Assembly: GCA_963665085.2 (NCBI GenBank) | Contig: CAXXXS010000001.1 | Span: 2,666,001 to 2,730,000 of the forward strand | Length of the DNA stretch: 64,000 nt | Direction of reading: 5' to 3' | DNA from: G963665085 sp963665085 | GTDB lineage: Bacteria > Bacteroidota > Bacteroidia > Bacteroidales > JAAAOM01 | In this document: piece after piece, positions 45,416-55,100 of the stretch | Position numbering within the stretch: position 1 is the stretch's first letter | Layout: every line of letters begins with the position of its first letter | Translations under genes and position numbers: made by a program | Notes under the pieces: generated by a model | Database searches by the model: none | The model's input: the letters and a program-made list of their open reading frames with translations, nothing else | Told to the model about the DNA's origin: nothing

Positions 45416-47704
45416 ATGAAGTATTATGTTTTACTAATAACGAGTTTATTATTCCTTTTTTCTTGTCAGTCAAATAAAGAAAATCAAGGAGTAGGAGAGA
45501 TGGATAGTTTTATAAACGAGTTAATGGGAAAGATGACCCTCGAAGAAAAGATTGGTCAACTTAACTTAGTAACACCCGGGGGAGGTATTCTTACAGGCTC
45601 TGTTGTTAGTACAGGAGTAGAAGAAAAGATTAAAGCAGGACAAGTAGGGGGAATATTTGGAGTTTATGGTCCAGAGAAAGTCCGTCAGGCCCAGGAGTTA
45701 GCTGTCAATGGTAGTAGATTGCGAATTCCGATGTTATTTGGCTCAGATATTATTCATGGTTATAAAACCACATTTCCTATACCATTAGGTTTGTCTTGCA
45801 GTTGGGATATGGAATTAATAGAGAAAACTGCCCATGTTGCGGCAACAGAAGCAACAGCAGACGGTATATTTTGGAATTTTTCACCCATGGTGGATATTTC
45901 TCGGGATCCCAGATGGGGAAGAGTTTCAGAAGGCGCAGGTGAGGATCCATACTTAGGGAGCCAGATTGCTAAAGCAATGGTGAAAGGTTACCAGGGAGAT
46001 GATCTTAAATCTCCATCAACAATGATGGCAACTGTAAAACACTTTGCACTTTATGGTGCTGTTGAAGCAGGTAGGGATTATAATTCTGTTGATATGAGCC
46101 GTCAACGAATGTATAACGAATATTTCCCGCCATATAAAGCAGCGATTGAAGCAGGAGTAGGTTGTGTGATGTCATCGTTTAATGATGTAGATGGAATTCC
46201 GTCTTCAGGTAACAAATGGTTACTAACAGATTTATTGAGGGATAAGTGGGGGTTCAACGGATTTGTTGTTTCTGATTACACTTCAGTAAATGAAATGATA
46301 GCACACGGATTGGGGGATCTGCAGGAAGTCTCAGCTTTAGCATTAAAAGCAGGTTTGGATATGGATATGGTTGGAGAGGGATTTTTAACAACTCTCGAAC
46401 AATCACTTGAAGAAGGTAAAATATCAGAAGCAGATATCAATAAAGCTTGCCGCAGGGTACTTGAAGCCAAATATAAACTTGGATTATTTGAAGATCCCTA
46501 TCGATACAATGATCAAAGCAGACCAGAAAAGGATATTCTTACTAAAGAAAACAGAGAGTTTGCACGAGAAGCTGCGACTAAATCAATGGTGTTGCTGAAA
46601 AATGAGAAGCAGTTACTTCCATTAAAAAAAACGGGTACAATTGCTTTAATTGGTCCATTGGCAAACGATCAAAGAAATATGTTGGGAACATGGGCTCCTA
46701 CCGGAGACTGGAAACTGTCAGTGCCTGTTCTTAGCGGGATTAAGGATATTGCTGGTGAAAATACACAAATTCTTTATGCAAAAGGGGCCAATATCTCAGA
46801 TGATCCTGAATTTGCAAAAAATGTTAATGCTAACGGAGAACGCATTATTATTGATGAACGTTCTCCTGAAGTAATGATTCGAGAAGCTATTTCAGTTGCA
46901 AACAGTTCAGATGTTATTGTTGCCATTGTTGGCGAATCCAGTGAGATGAGTGGAGAATCCTCAAACAGATCAAATATAGAAATTCCAGAAAGCCAGAAAA
47001 GATTAATACGGTCTTTGGCTAAAACAAGTAAACCATTGGTTTTAGTGGTTTTAAGTGGAAGGCCATTGGCTATGACAGAAGAAATTAACCTTGCTGATGC
47101 AATTTTATATTCTGGTCATCTGGGCGTTGAGGCCGGAAATGCCATTGCAGATGTTATTTTTGGTGATTATAATCCATCTGGGAAATTAACAATGACTCTT
47201 CCAAGAAATGTTGGACAGGTTCCAATTTATTATCGTTCAAGAACAACAGGTAGGCCTCAGGAAGGAGATACATTTCAAAAGTTTAAATCCAATTATTTAG
47301 ATGTTGAGAATTCTCCTTTATATCCGTTTGGCTATGGATTAAGTTATGCTCATTTTTCATATTCAGATTTAAAACTTAGTCAGGATACAATTACAAAGCA
47401 ACAAAATTTAACCGTTTCGGTAACGGTTTTAAACGACGGATCCTACGATGGAGAAGAAGTAGTTCAAATTTACTACAGGGACTTAGTTGCAAGCGTAACT
47501 CGTCCGGTTAAAGAATTGTCCGGATTTAAAAAAATCTTACTTAAAGCAGGGGAAAAAGAGAATATTTCATTTGAAATTAATCCATCAGAACTTGGATTCT
47601 ATAAAAATGACATGACATATGTTACAGAACCCGGAGACTTTATTATTTATGTTGGCGGTAATTCAGAAGATAATCTAAAAACAAAATTTACCTTATTAGA
47701 ATAA
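45416..47704 (+). CDS. GH3 beta-glucosidase (BglX-like) lipoprotein
   Basis: The 762-residue protein has a lipoprotein signal (LFLFSC), the GH3 N-terminal TIM barrel (MTLEEKIGQLN, FGSDIIHGYKTTFPIPL, NFSPMVDISRDPRWGR, GEDPYLGSQIA, ATVKHFALYG), the nucleophile Asp287 in VVSDYTSVNEM, the (alpha/beta)6 domain with GESSEMSGESSNRS containing the likely acid/base Glu, and a C-terminal FnIII-like domain. The length is that of BglX. Beside two GH144-like genes, it likely hydrolyses sophorose and longer beta-1,2-gluco-oligosaccharides to glucose. A terminator follows 46 bp after the stop. Confidence 0.93.
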   Translation: MKYYVLLITSLLFLFSCQSNKENQGVGEMDSFINELMGKMTLEEKIGQLNLVTPGGGILTGSVVSTGVEEKIKAGQVGGIFGVYGPEKVRQAQELAVNGSRLRIPMLFGSDIIHGYKTTFPIPLGLSCSWDMELIEKTAHVAATEATADGIFWNFSPMVDISRDPRWGRVSEGAGEDPYLGSQIAKAMVKGYQGDDLKSPSTMMATVKHFALYGAVEAGRDYNSVDMSRQRMYNEYFPPYKAAIEAGVGCVMSSFNDVDGIPSSGNKWLLTDLLRDKWGFNGFVVSDYTSVNEMIAHGLGDLQEVSALALKAGLDMDMVGEGFLTTLEQSLEEGKISEADINKACRRVLEAKYKLGLFEDPYRYNDQSRPEKDILTKENREFAREAATKSMVLLKNEKQLLPLKKTGTIALIGPLANDQRNMLGTWAPTGDWKLSVPVLSGIKDIAGENTQILYAKGANISDDPEFAKNVNANGERIIIDERSPEVMIREAISVANSSDVIVAIVGESSEMSGESSNRSNIEIPESQKRLIRSLAKTSKPLVLVVLSGRPLAMTEEINLADAILYSGHLGVEAGNAIADVIFGDYNPSGKLTMTLPRNVGQVPIYYRSRTTGRPQEGDTFQKFKSNYLDVENSPLYPFGYGLSYAHFSYSDLKLSQDTITKQQNLTVSVTVLNDGSYDGEEVVQIYYRDLVASVTRPVKELSGFKKILLKAGEKENISFEINPSELGFYKNDMTYVTEPGDFIIYVGGNSEDNLKTKFTLLE

Positions 47705-47749
47705 AATATTCCTTTTCTGAAATGGCTGAATAGTAATTAGTTTTATTCG

Positions 47750-47790
47750 AAAACAGCGAGGTCAAGATCCCTAACCTCGCTGTTTTTTTT
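47750..47790 (+). terminator. Terminator of the glucan locus
   Basis: A 13-bp perfect stem (AAAACAGCGAGGT / ACCTCGCTGTTTT, 11-base loop) and an eight-base T tail lie 46 bp after the GH3 stop. It ends the susC-to-GH3 operon. Confidence 0.9.
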
Positions 47791-47861
47791 CAGAAGAGTA
47801 TATTTTTCAAAGAGTTTAAACTATTATTACAGCTTTAATAAATTATATTGTTAAGTGTACT

Positions 47862-48827
47862 ATGAAAAAGCTAATAATTAATTTCTTGTTTTTTTATGTT
47901 TTATTAAATCCTTCTATTGCGCAGGAAAGGTATGTTGATTCTATTTTTAGTGAAGTTGAAATGATAACAGAGGTTTTTGCTGTAAAAGGCGATGAAGAAT
48001 TAAAAATGGATGTTTATATTCCCAAAAATGACAAGGAAACATTGCGTCCATTATTGTTATATGTTCATGGAGGGGGCTTTAGTGGAGGAGAAAGAAATAA
48101 TGGTATGTATAACCAGTTTGCAGAAAAGATGGCCTATAAAGGTTATGTAAATGCAACAATAGATTATACGCTTACGATGAAAGGAAAATCCTTTGGGTGC
48201 GATCAACCTGCGCCGAATAAAATAAATTCTTTTCTACAGGCTGGATATGACCTCTCAAGGGCGACACGTTACTTGATCCAGAATGCAGAGAGATTTGGTA
48301 TCGATACGAGTAAAATTGTTATCCTGGGAAGCAGTGCAGGGGCAGAAACAGTTATACATGCAGCATACTGGGATGCAGTTAAACAAGATGGAAAAGAGGT
48401 GCTTCTGCCAGAAAATTTTAAATATGCTGGTGTTGTAAGCATGGCAGGGGCTATTACAACCTTAGATGTGATTACGAAGGAAAATGCTATTCCAACACAA
48501 CTGTTTCATGGAACGTGTGATAATTTAGTCCCATATGCAACCGCTGCACATCATTATTGCCCAATAGAAACCCCCGGATATTTAATTTTATTTGGCGGAT
48601 ATTCAATTTATAATCATTTGGTAAATTTGGGCAAACCTTGTTATTTGGTTACAATTTGTAATGGAGGACATGAATGGGCCAATAAGCCTTTGTATGATAA
48701 TGTTAGAGAAATTACAGATTTTGTTTATTATGATGTGTTAAATTCTTTTACAAGACAAATTCATATGATAGAGGGATCTGATAAAGAATCATGTTCATCA
48801 TTTTCTTCATATAATTTTTGTGATTAA
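47862..48827 (+). CDS. Exported alpha/beta hydrolase (esterase/lipase type)
   Basis: The 321-residue protein has a Sec signal peptide (LFFYVLLNPSIAQ) and an alpha/beta-hydrolase fold of the lipase/BD-FAE type: oxyanion motif VHGGGFSGGERN, nucleophile Ser158 in GSSAGAE, the Asp in GTCDNLVP and the His in NGGHEW. It likely removes acyl groups from a sugar or aromatic ester. It follows the GH3 gene behind a terminator, so it may belong to the locus only by position. The Cys residues in the C-terminal 20 residues (ESCSSF, NFCD) are unusual. Confidence 0.85.
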   Translation: MKKLIINFLFFYVLLNPSIAQERYVDSIFSEVEMITEVFAVKGDEELKMDVYIPKNDKETLRPLLLYVHGGGFSGGERNNGMYNQFAEKMAYKGYVNATIDYTLTMKGKSFGCDQPAPNKINSFLQAGYDLSRATRYLIQNAERFGIDTSKIVILGSSAGAETVIHAAYWDAVKQDGKEVLLPENFKYAGVVSMAGAITTLDVITKENAIPTQLFHGTCDNLVPYATAAHHYCPIETPGYLILFGGYSIYNHLVNLGKPCYLVTICNGGHEWANKPLYDNVREITDFVYYDVLNSFTRQIHMIEGSDKESCSSFSSYNFCD

Positions 48828-48861
48828 AAAAGCTTTGAGAATATTTCTGCTATAAATAATA

Positions 48862-49000
48862 TAAGACGTTGTCTAAAAAGTCAATGGATTGTAAACTCTG
48901 TCAGGTTCTTCGAACTCTGACAGGTTACAAATCAATTAATTGCTAAAACCTGACAGAGGCACTAGACCTGTCAGAGTTATTCTTTTGGACTACCTATATT
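48862..49000. repeat. Foldback intergenic repeat (element D)
   Basis: Outer ends TAAGACGTTGTCTAAAAAG and (reverse) ATAGGTAGTCCAAAAG are loosely complementary, matching the ends of elements B and C. Inside are four copies of a 14-base unit, AACTCTGTCAGGTT, in alternating orientation with few mismatches, which could form cruciforms. It lies between two convergent genes (hydrolase and FkbM). No coding content. Confidence 0.65.
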
Positions 49001-49017
49001 ATAAATTATTATTTTAT

Positions 49018-49866
49018 TTAATTAATACCGTATTTCTGGATTTTACTTTCGTGGAGAGCTAATATTTCAAAATGTTTTTGATCCATCATATTCTCTCTGT
49101 TTATTCGATCTAACTTCTCAAACATTTCAAAATTTTCCAGGAAGAATAGGTGATAACCATGTTTGGTTACCACATCAAATAATTCATCTCTTTCTTCTTT
49201 ATTGAGTCGTTTATAACACTCAATCATCAAAGCAGGCTTATAGTTGTCTAATATCTGAGGAATTGTTTTTATTATTTCTTTATCATAGCCTTCCGCATCA
49301 ATTTTTATTAGGCTAAGTTTTTCCAGATCTTCATGGTAGTTAGTATCCAGGTAATTTTGCAGGTTTTTTCCAACAATGTCTAAAGTAAAGTTATGCTTGT
49401 GATGTTTAGTTTTTATTTTAGATAAAAATCCTCCATTACAAAAAGAAGCATCACTGTAATTAAATGTGAACTCTCCATCTTCACGGGTAGCCGCAAAACA
49501 GAGAGGTATAATTTGCGTCCGGTTTTTGTTTAATTGAGCGTTTTTCTCCAGAATTTTAAACACATATTTGTTAGGCTCAAGTCCAAGGACTTTTCCCTCT
49601 TTTCCAACAGCTAATGCCATAGGGACTGTGGTATCACCTGTATGGGCACCGATATCTATAATTAAACTACCTTTTTTCGTTATTTTTTGATAAAACGAAA
49701 TATTGGATTCTGTAATTTCTTTCGGTTTTTCAAATGGATGCAGCCATTGTGCATATTCTACCTCTCCAAATGGTACTACCTGGAATTTTTTTACTTCAAA
49801 CCCATATTCATTAAAGGTTTTTTTAAGGTGTCTCTTTTTGATTTTTTTTTTAATGTACGTAAACAT
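49018..49866 (-). CDS. FkbM-family SAM-dependent methyltransferase
   Basis: From the Met at 49866 the product is 282 residues. It has the SAM-binding motif LIIDIGAHTGDTTVPMALAVG, the acidic motif VLGLEPNKYVFKILEKNAQLN, and the LIKIDAEGYDKEIIKTIPQIL motif that typify FkbM O-methyltransferases. These act on sugars or natural-product hydroxyls. I chose the later Met (not 49908) because a terminator-like hairpin of the upstream gene overlaps the first 14 codons of the longer frame. It is alone on this strand; the substrate is unknown. Confidence 0.85.
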   Translation of the reverse strand: MFTYIKKKIKKRHLKKTFNEYGFEVKKFQVVPFGEVEYAQWLHPFEKPKEITESNISFYQKITKKGSLIIDIGAHTGDTTVPMALAVGKEGKVLGLEPNKYVFKILEKNAQLNKNRTQIIPLCFAATREDGEFTFNYSDASFCNGGFLSKIKTKHHKHNFTLDIVGKNLQNYLDTNYHEDLEKLSLIKIDAEGYDKEIIKTIPQILDNYKPALMIECYKRLNKEERDELFDVVTKHGYHLFFLENFEMFEKLDRINRENMMDQKHFEILALHESKIQKYGIN

Positions 49867-49902
49867 TTCTATAGTTAGTAATTGGTTATCTGTTTTAATA
49901 AA

Positions 49903-49924
49903 AAACAAAGCGTAGCTTTTTTGT
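49903..49924 (-). terminator. Probable terminator after the HNH/HTH gene
   Basis: On the minus strand AAAGC-TAC-GCTTT is followed by GTTTTTTATT, a short stem with a T run. It lies between the HNH/HTH gene and the FkbM gene. Confidence 0.5.
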
Positions 49925-49979
49925 TAACAGGAATCCTTAAATTATTTGGATTCTCGTTTTTTGTATGGGTAAAACATAC

Positions 49980-50696
49980 TTATGCTTTTTCTGGAGGCAA
50001 ATGTGTTATTTCAATTACAGATGATTTAGGCTTCTCAGGTACTATTGATCCTTCATTTTTTAGCCATCTGTATACCGTATGGTATTTTATCCCTGTGATT
50101 TTAGACACATCTGCTGCGCTATGTTTTTGAGCTAATCGAATAACTGTCTCTCTGATATCTTTACCATACCTTGGAGAAGCATTTTTTTGATTGCAATATC
50201 TTTTTCGGATCCTTGCAATAGACATCTCAGAAACATCATACTCTTTGCAAATATCTTTAGCATGCTCACCGTTATCAAGTCTTTCGGCAATCTTTAGAGC
50301 TTCTTCATAAGGAATAGTAGAACTTCCCCTGTATTTCTTGTCTGTTTTTTGTCCGGCACCGGCAATACCTAGTTTTACCCTGTTTTGATAAAGACTTGAT
50401 GAATCTCCCCACATTAAATTTTCAGGTCTGTTATCTAATGTATCACCGTTTTTGTGTAAGACCATTTTGTATACGATTGGTCTTGGATTTTCGACATACG
50501 CTTCAGCTACAATCCGATGAACATATATACTTTTCCCAGCAACAGAACAAGCATAAAATCCATTTTTATGCTTTTCTGATTTAATCTTATGGAAATTTAT
50601 TTTTTTTCCTTTATAGATTATTTCACTACCATTTTCACTAACCTCAATAGGTTCTGGTATTCCTTTTAACTTAATTTTCCTTAACCCCACTATCAA
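49980..50696 (-). CDS. HNH-endonuclease-like protein with C-terminal helix-turn-helix
   Basis: The 238-residue protein has an N-terminal beta-rich segment, an intact HNH pattern (YVHRIVAEAYVENP then VLHKNGDTLDNRPENLMWGD, about residues 57-100), and two helix-turn-helix-like repeats (EYDVSEMSIARIRKRY and ITGIKYHTVYRWLKNEG, about 150-215). Homing-type endonucleases and their domesticated relatives have this order: HNH cutting domain then DNA-binding modules. There is no intron, and no interrupted gene around it. Promoter and terminator are its own. Free-standing nuclease or regulator: both remain possible. Confidence 0.75.
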   Translation of the reverse strand: MIVGLRKIKLKGIPEPIEVSENGSEIIYKGKKINFHKIKSEKHKNGFYACSVAGKSIYVHRIVAEAYVENPRPIVYKMVLHKNGDTLDNRPENLMWGDSSSLYQNRVKLGIAGAGQKTDKKYRGSSTIPYEEALKIAERLDNGEHAKDICKEYDVSEMSIARIRKRYCNQKNASPRYGKDIRETVIRLAQKHSAADVSKITGIKYHTVYRWLKNEGSIVPEKPKSSVIEITHLPPEKA

Positions 50697-50718
50697 ATAA
50701 AACTTTAAATTGAAAGTG

Positions 50719-50749
50719 CAAACATATAAAATGAGTTTAATTAGACAAA
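50719..50749 (-). promoter_or_regulatory. Bacteroidota-type promoter of the HNH/HTH gene
   Basis: On the minus strand TTTTG (-33, 50746-50750), 19 bases, then TATGTTTG (50719-50726) match the -33/-7 consensus. The start codon is 22 bp downstream, so the leader is very short. Confidence 0.75.
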
Positions 50750-50779
50750 ATATTAATATGTTAAAATATTACTTTGTAC

Positions 50780-52036
50780 TTATTTTAATAAGTTAACAAC
50801 CATTTGAATGGTCTCTTTTGTTTTTTGTGTCAGCAAGACATTTTTATTGATAATTACACGCTGCGTGGTTATATCATCATAATGGCGGATGGTAATTAGT
50901 TCTAAATCTTTTTTTATGTTCGGAATAAAATTTTTTTTCAATTCATTCATAACATTAGGTATCCTGGTATCATCATTATTAATGCAAACGTTAAAGCTTA
51001 CTGCTGAATTCTGCATGAGGTTAACTTTTAACCCAAATTTAAAAAAACAATTAAATATTATAGTGAGGTTATCTTCTTCTATAAAAGAAAAATCTTTTGG
51101 AAATATCTGTAAAAGAACCTGTTCCTTTTTAACTATGTAGCAAGGAACTTTTAGTTCTGTTTCCTCGTCACAAATTATTGTGCCTGTATTTCCAATATCC
51201 AGGAAGGAGCGCACCTCAAGGGGAATCTTTTTATTTCTAAGGGGTTGTATAGTTTTGGGGTGTATCACACTTGTGCCGTAATAGGCCAGTTCGATGGCAT
51301 CCAGATAAGAAATTTTATCAAGTTTTATGGTGTCTTCAAAATATTTTGGGTCTGCATTTAATACCCCGGGAACGTCTTTCCAAACGGTTAATTTACCAGC
51401 ATTTAAAACATAAGCAAGAATTGCGGCAGAATAATCAGATCCTTCCCTGCCAAGTGTGGTTGTTAAATTATTAATTGTTGATCCAATAAATCCTTGAGTA
51501 ATATTTATTGAGAAATCATTTTTAAATTTGGATTTTATCATTTTAGAAGATAGTTCCCAATCAACTTTTGCTTCTCTGTAAGTATTATCTGTTTTTAAAC
51601 ATAATCGAATATCAATCCAATTGTTTTCAATGGCTATAGAATTTAAATATTCACTTACAATCTTTGTCGAAATCAATTCTCCATAAGATACAATCTGATC
51701 ATACTCAAAATTATAATTGAGAGAAGGAGATTTTTCTATTTTTTCTTCAAGTTCTTGAAAAAAAATGTTGATTGATTTAAAAGCGCAGCTTTTAAAAGAA
51801 AAGAATGACTTTGTAATACTTAAATGATAGTTCTTTATTTCACCTAATATATTGTATTTCTCTTTTTTATCATGAAAATAAGCCATTGCTAGTTTTTCAA
51901 GGGCATTTGTGGTTTTTCCCATGGCGGAAATCACAACTACCAGTTTACCACTGTTTTGGAGTTTTACTATTTCTCCCAGATTTTTAATCGCTTCAGCGTC
52001 TTTAACGGATGCACCCCCGAATTTATAGACTATCAT
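50780..52036 (-). CDS. Aspartate kinase
   Basis: The 418-residue protein has the aspartokinase start MIVYKFGGASVKDAEAI, the SYGELIST loop, TLGREGSDYSAAILAY and VWKDVPGVLNADPKYF, with LAYYGTSVIHPKTIQPL near the end of the kinase domain, and a C-terminal ACT-like region (about residues 300-418). It phosphorylates aspartate as the first step to lysine, threonine and methionine. It is monofunctional and somewhat short. The ACT part suggests amino-acid feedback. It is divergent from mfd, 66 bp apart. Confidence 0.93.
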   Translation of the reverse strand: MIVYKFGGASVKDAEAIKNLGEIVKLQNSGKLVVVISAMGKTTNALEKLAMAYFHDKKEKYNILGEIKNYHLSITKSFFSFKSCAFKSINIFFQELEEKIEKSPSLNYNFEYDQIVSYGELISTKIVSEYLNSIAIENNWIDIRLCLKTDNTYREAKVDWELSSKMIKSKFKNDFSINITQGFIGSTINNLTTTLGREGSDYSAAILAYVLNAGKLTVWKDVPGVLNADPKYFEDTIKLDKISYLDAIELAYYGTSVIHPKTIQPLRNKKIPLEVRSFLDIGNTGTIICDEETELKVPCYIVKKEQVLLQIFPKDFSFIEEDNLTIIFNCFFKFGLKVNLMQNSAVSFNVCINNDDTRIPNVMNELKKNFIPNIKKDLELITIRHYDDITTQRVIINKNVLLTQKTKETIQMVVNLLK

Positions 52037-52102
52037 GTTTTTATTTTTTTAGTGTTAAAATGTAGCGATTTTTCTTGAATATCTTGAAAAAGATTCCCAA
52101 TA

Positions 52103-55100
52103 TTGCATCCCTTTAAAACATCGATTATTTTGGAAGTTAACGAGTTAATTGCATCGTATCATAAACTGCCTCAGTTTAATTTATTTAAAAAGTTAGTACA
52201 GGAGAATAGCACCAAGAGATTAGAACTAAAGAATCTATATGGTTCTTCATACTCTCTTTTTTCATCATCTGTTATTGCCGATACTGGCGGAGTTCATCTT
52301 TTTACTCTTCAGGATAAAGAGTTAGCAGCGTATTTCCAGAATGATTTGTCTTGCCTTTTGGATGAGGATGAGGTGTTTTTTCTTCCCTCTTCATACAAAC
52401 GCTCTGTTCAATACAAACAAGCTGAAAGCTCAAACCTTGTATTAAGGACTGCTGTGCTTAATGCTATTCGGGATTTTAAGGAACAACGTAAAAATATTAA
52501 AACATTAGTTATCGTTACCTATCCGGAAGCATTAATGGAGAAAGTTGCGACCGAATCAGAGTTAAAAGAAAATACACTACGTCTAAATTGTGGTGAAAAT
52601 ATTTCAATAAAATTTATCGAGGAAGTCCTGATTGAGTATGGTTTTACGCTTGTTGATTTTGTGTATGAGCCTGGACAATATTCAGTTAGGGGCTCTATTG
52701 TCGATGTGTTTTCTTTTTCAAATGAATTGCCTTACAGGATTGATTTTTTTGATGATGAGGTTGATACAATTCGAACTTTTGATATTGAAACTCAATTGTC
52801 AAAACAAAAGTTAGAATCAATTTACATCGTACCTAATATTCAAAATCCCAAAATTACGGGGACGAGCGAATCGCTTTTGGATTTTTTGCCAGAAGAAACA
52901 TTGGTTTGGATTGAATCTCCAGGATTGATTTTTGATGCTGTAAAAAAGGTTTTTGAAAATACAGATCCCGATGTTGCTATTGAAGAAGATCAATCTATTA
53001 AAAAAAATAATTTGATATTAGATGATAACACACTTCAGGAGAAAATTTCTACAAAAAAGATTATTTGTCTAAAAAATAGTGGATTTTATACCCCGGATGA
53101 AACAATTTCTTTTAACACCATCTCTCAACCAGTATTTAATAAAAATTTTGAATTACTCGCTAATGAACTTCGTAACAGGAAAAATGATGGTTACGAAAAT
53201 TATATTCTTTCAGATAGTGAAAATCAGTTTGACAGGTTACTATCAATTTTTGAAAGTATCGGATCAAACATAAAATTTAATTCTGTTCTTAAAACGCTTC
53301 ACGAAGGATTTATCGATCATGATTTAAAAATCTGTTGTTTTACCGATCATCAAATTTTTGACAGGTACCATAAATTTAAAATAAACCGGAATTTTGATAA
53401 GAAGTCTTCGTTATCGATAAAGGAACTTACAAATCTTAATCCAGGGGATTATGTCGTTCATGCGGATCATGGTATTGGAATATTTGGAGGATTAGAAAGA
53501 ATAGAGCTCAACGGAAAGCAACAGGAAACTATACGCTTGGTATTTAGAGATAACGATGTACTCTTTGTAAATATTCATTCGTTACATAGAATTTCTAAAT
53601 ATCGGGGAAAAGACGGGGAAGCCCCCAAAGTTTATAAATTAGGTACAGGCGCTTGGCAAAAACTGAAGCAAATCACAAAAAAGAAAGTAAAAGATATTGC
53701 CAAAGATTTAATTGCTCTTTATGCAAAAAGAGTTGCAGAAGAAGGGTTTTCTTTTTCACCGGATACATATTTACAGCAAGAACTCGAAGCTTCCTTTATT
53801 TATGAAGATACTCCCGATCAGGAAAAAGCTACAAATACAGTAAAACAGGCAATGGAAAGGGTCCATCCAATGGATTGCCTGGTATGTGGCGACGTCGGGT
53901 TTGGAAAAACAGAAGTGGCTATTCGCGCTGCATTTAAAGCTGTTGCTGATAACAAGCAGGTTGCAGTACTTGTGCCTACTACTATTCTGGCTTTGCAACA
54001 TTATAAAACATTTTCAGAGAGATTGAAGGATTTTCCATGTAATGTTGATTATATAAGCAGGCTTAAAAAAACATCTGCTCAAAAGGAAGTCTTAAAGAAG
54101 TTAGCATCAGGAGAACTCGATATTATAATTGGTACTCACAGGCTTATAGGTAAAGATATCAAGTTTAAAGATCTGGGATTGTTAATTGTTGATGAAGAAC
54201 AAAAATTTGGTGTGGCGGTTAAAGAAAAACTTAAATCTCTAAAAGTTAATGTTGATACATTAACAATGACTGCAACTCCAATTCCGCGAACCTTACAATT
54301 TTCTTTAATGGGGGCCAGGGATCTTGCAATCATTAACACACCGCCTCCAAATCGTCACCCAATAATTACAGAGCTTCATACACTTAATGAAGAGATTATT
54401 AAAGAAGGTATCGAATACGAACTCTCCCGGGGCGGACAAGTATTTTTTATAAACAACAGGGTTCAAAATATATATGAAATTGAGGCTTTTGTTCAGCGTA
54501 CTGTGCCTAATGTTAAAACGATAGTTGCTCATGGGCAGATGGATGGCCCTAAACTTGAAAAAATAATGCTTGATTTTATTGCCGGGGATTATGATGTACT
54601 TATTGCAACCAGTATAATAGAGTCAGGATTGGATATCCCAAATGCCAATACTATTTTTGTTAATAATGCACATCATTTTGGTTTGAGCGATTTACATCAA
54701 CTAAGAGGAAGGGTTGGACGCTCCAATAAAAAAGCTTTTTGTTATTTGTTAGCGCCGCCAATTACAGCAATGACACCGGAAGCAAGGCGGAGATTGAAAG
54801 CAATAGAAGAATTTTCTGAATTAGGCAGTGGATTTAATATTGCTATGCAGGATCTGGATATTCGTGGGGCTGGTAACCTTTTGGGAGGAGAGCAAAGTGG
54901 TTTTATTGTTGATATGGGTTTTGAAACATATCAACGCATATTAAATGAGGCAATGCTTGAACTCAAAGAAAATGAATTTAAAGATTTGTTTGCTGATGAA
55001 AAGAAAGCGGAAAATGAGCCGGCAGTAAAAGTCAAATACATTGCAGATTGTTTGATCGACACCGATTTGGAAGTTCTTTTTCCTGATTCATATGTTCAGA

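Noticed and set aside
48891..48980. Possible CRISPR-like array from the four 14-base units
   Set aside because: Units alternate in orientation, spacing is irregular and there are no cas genes; it is an inverted foldback.
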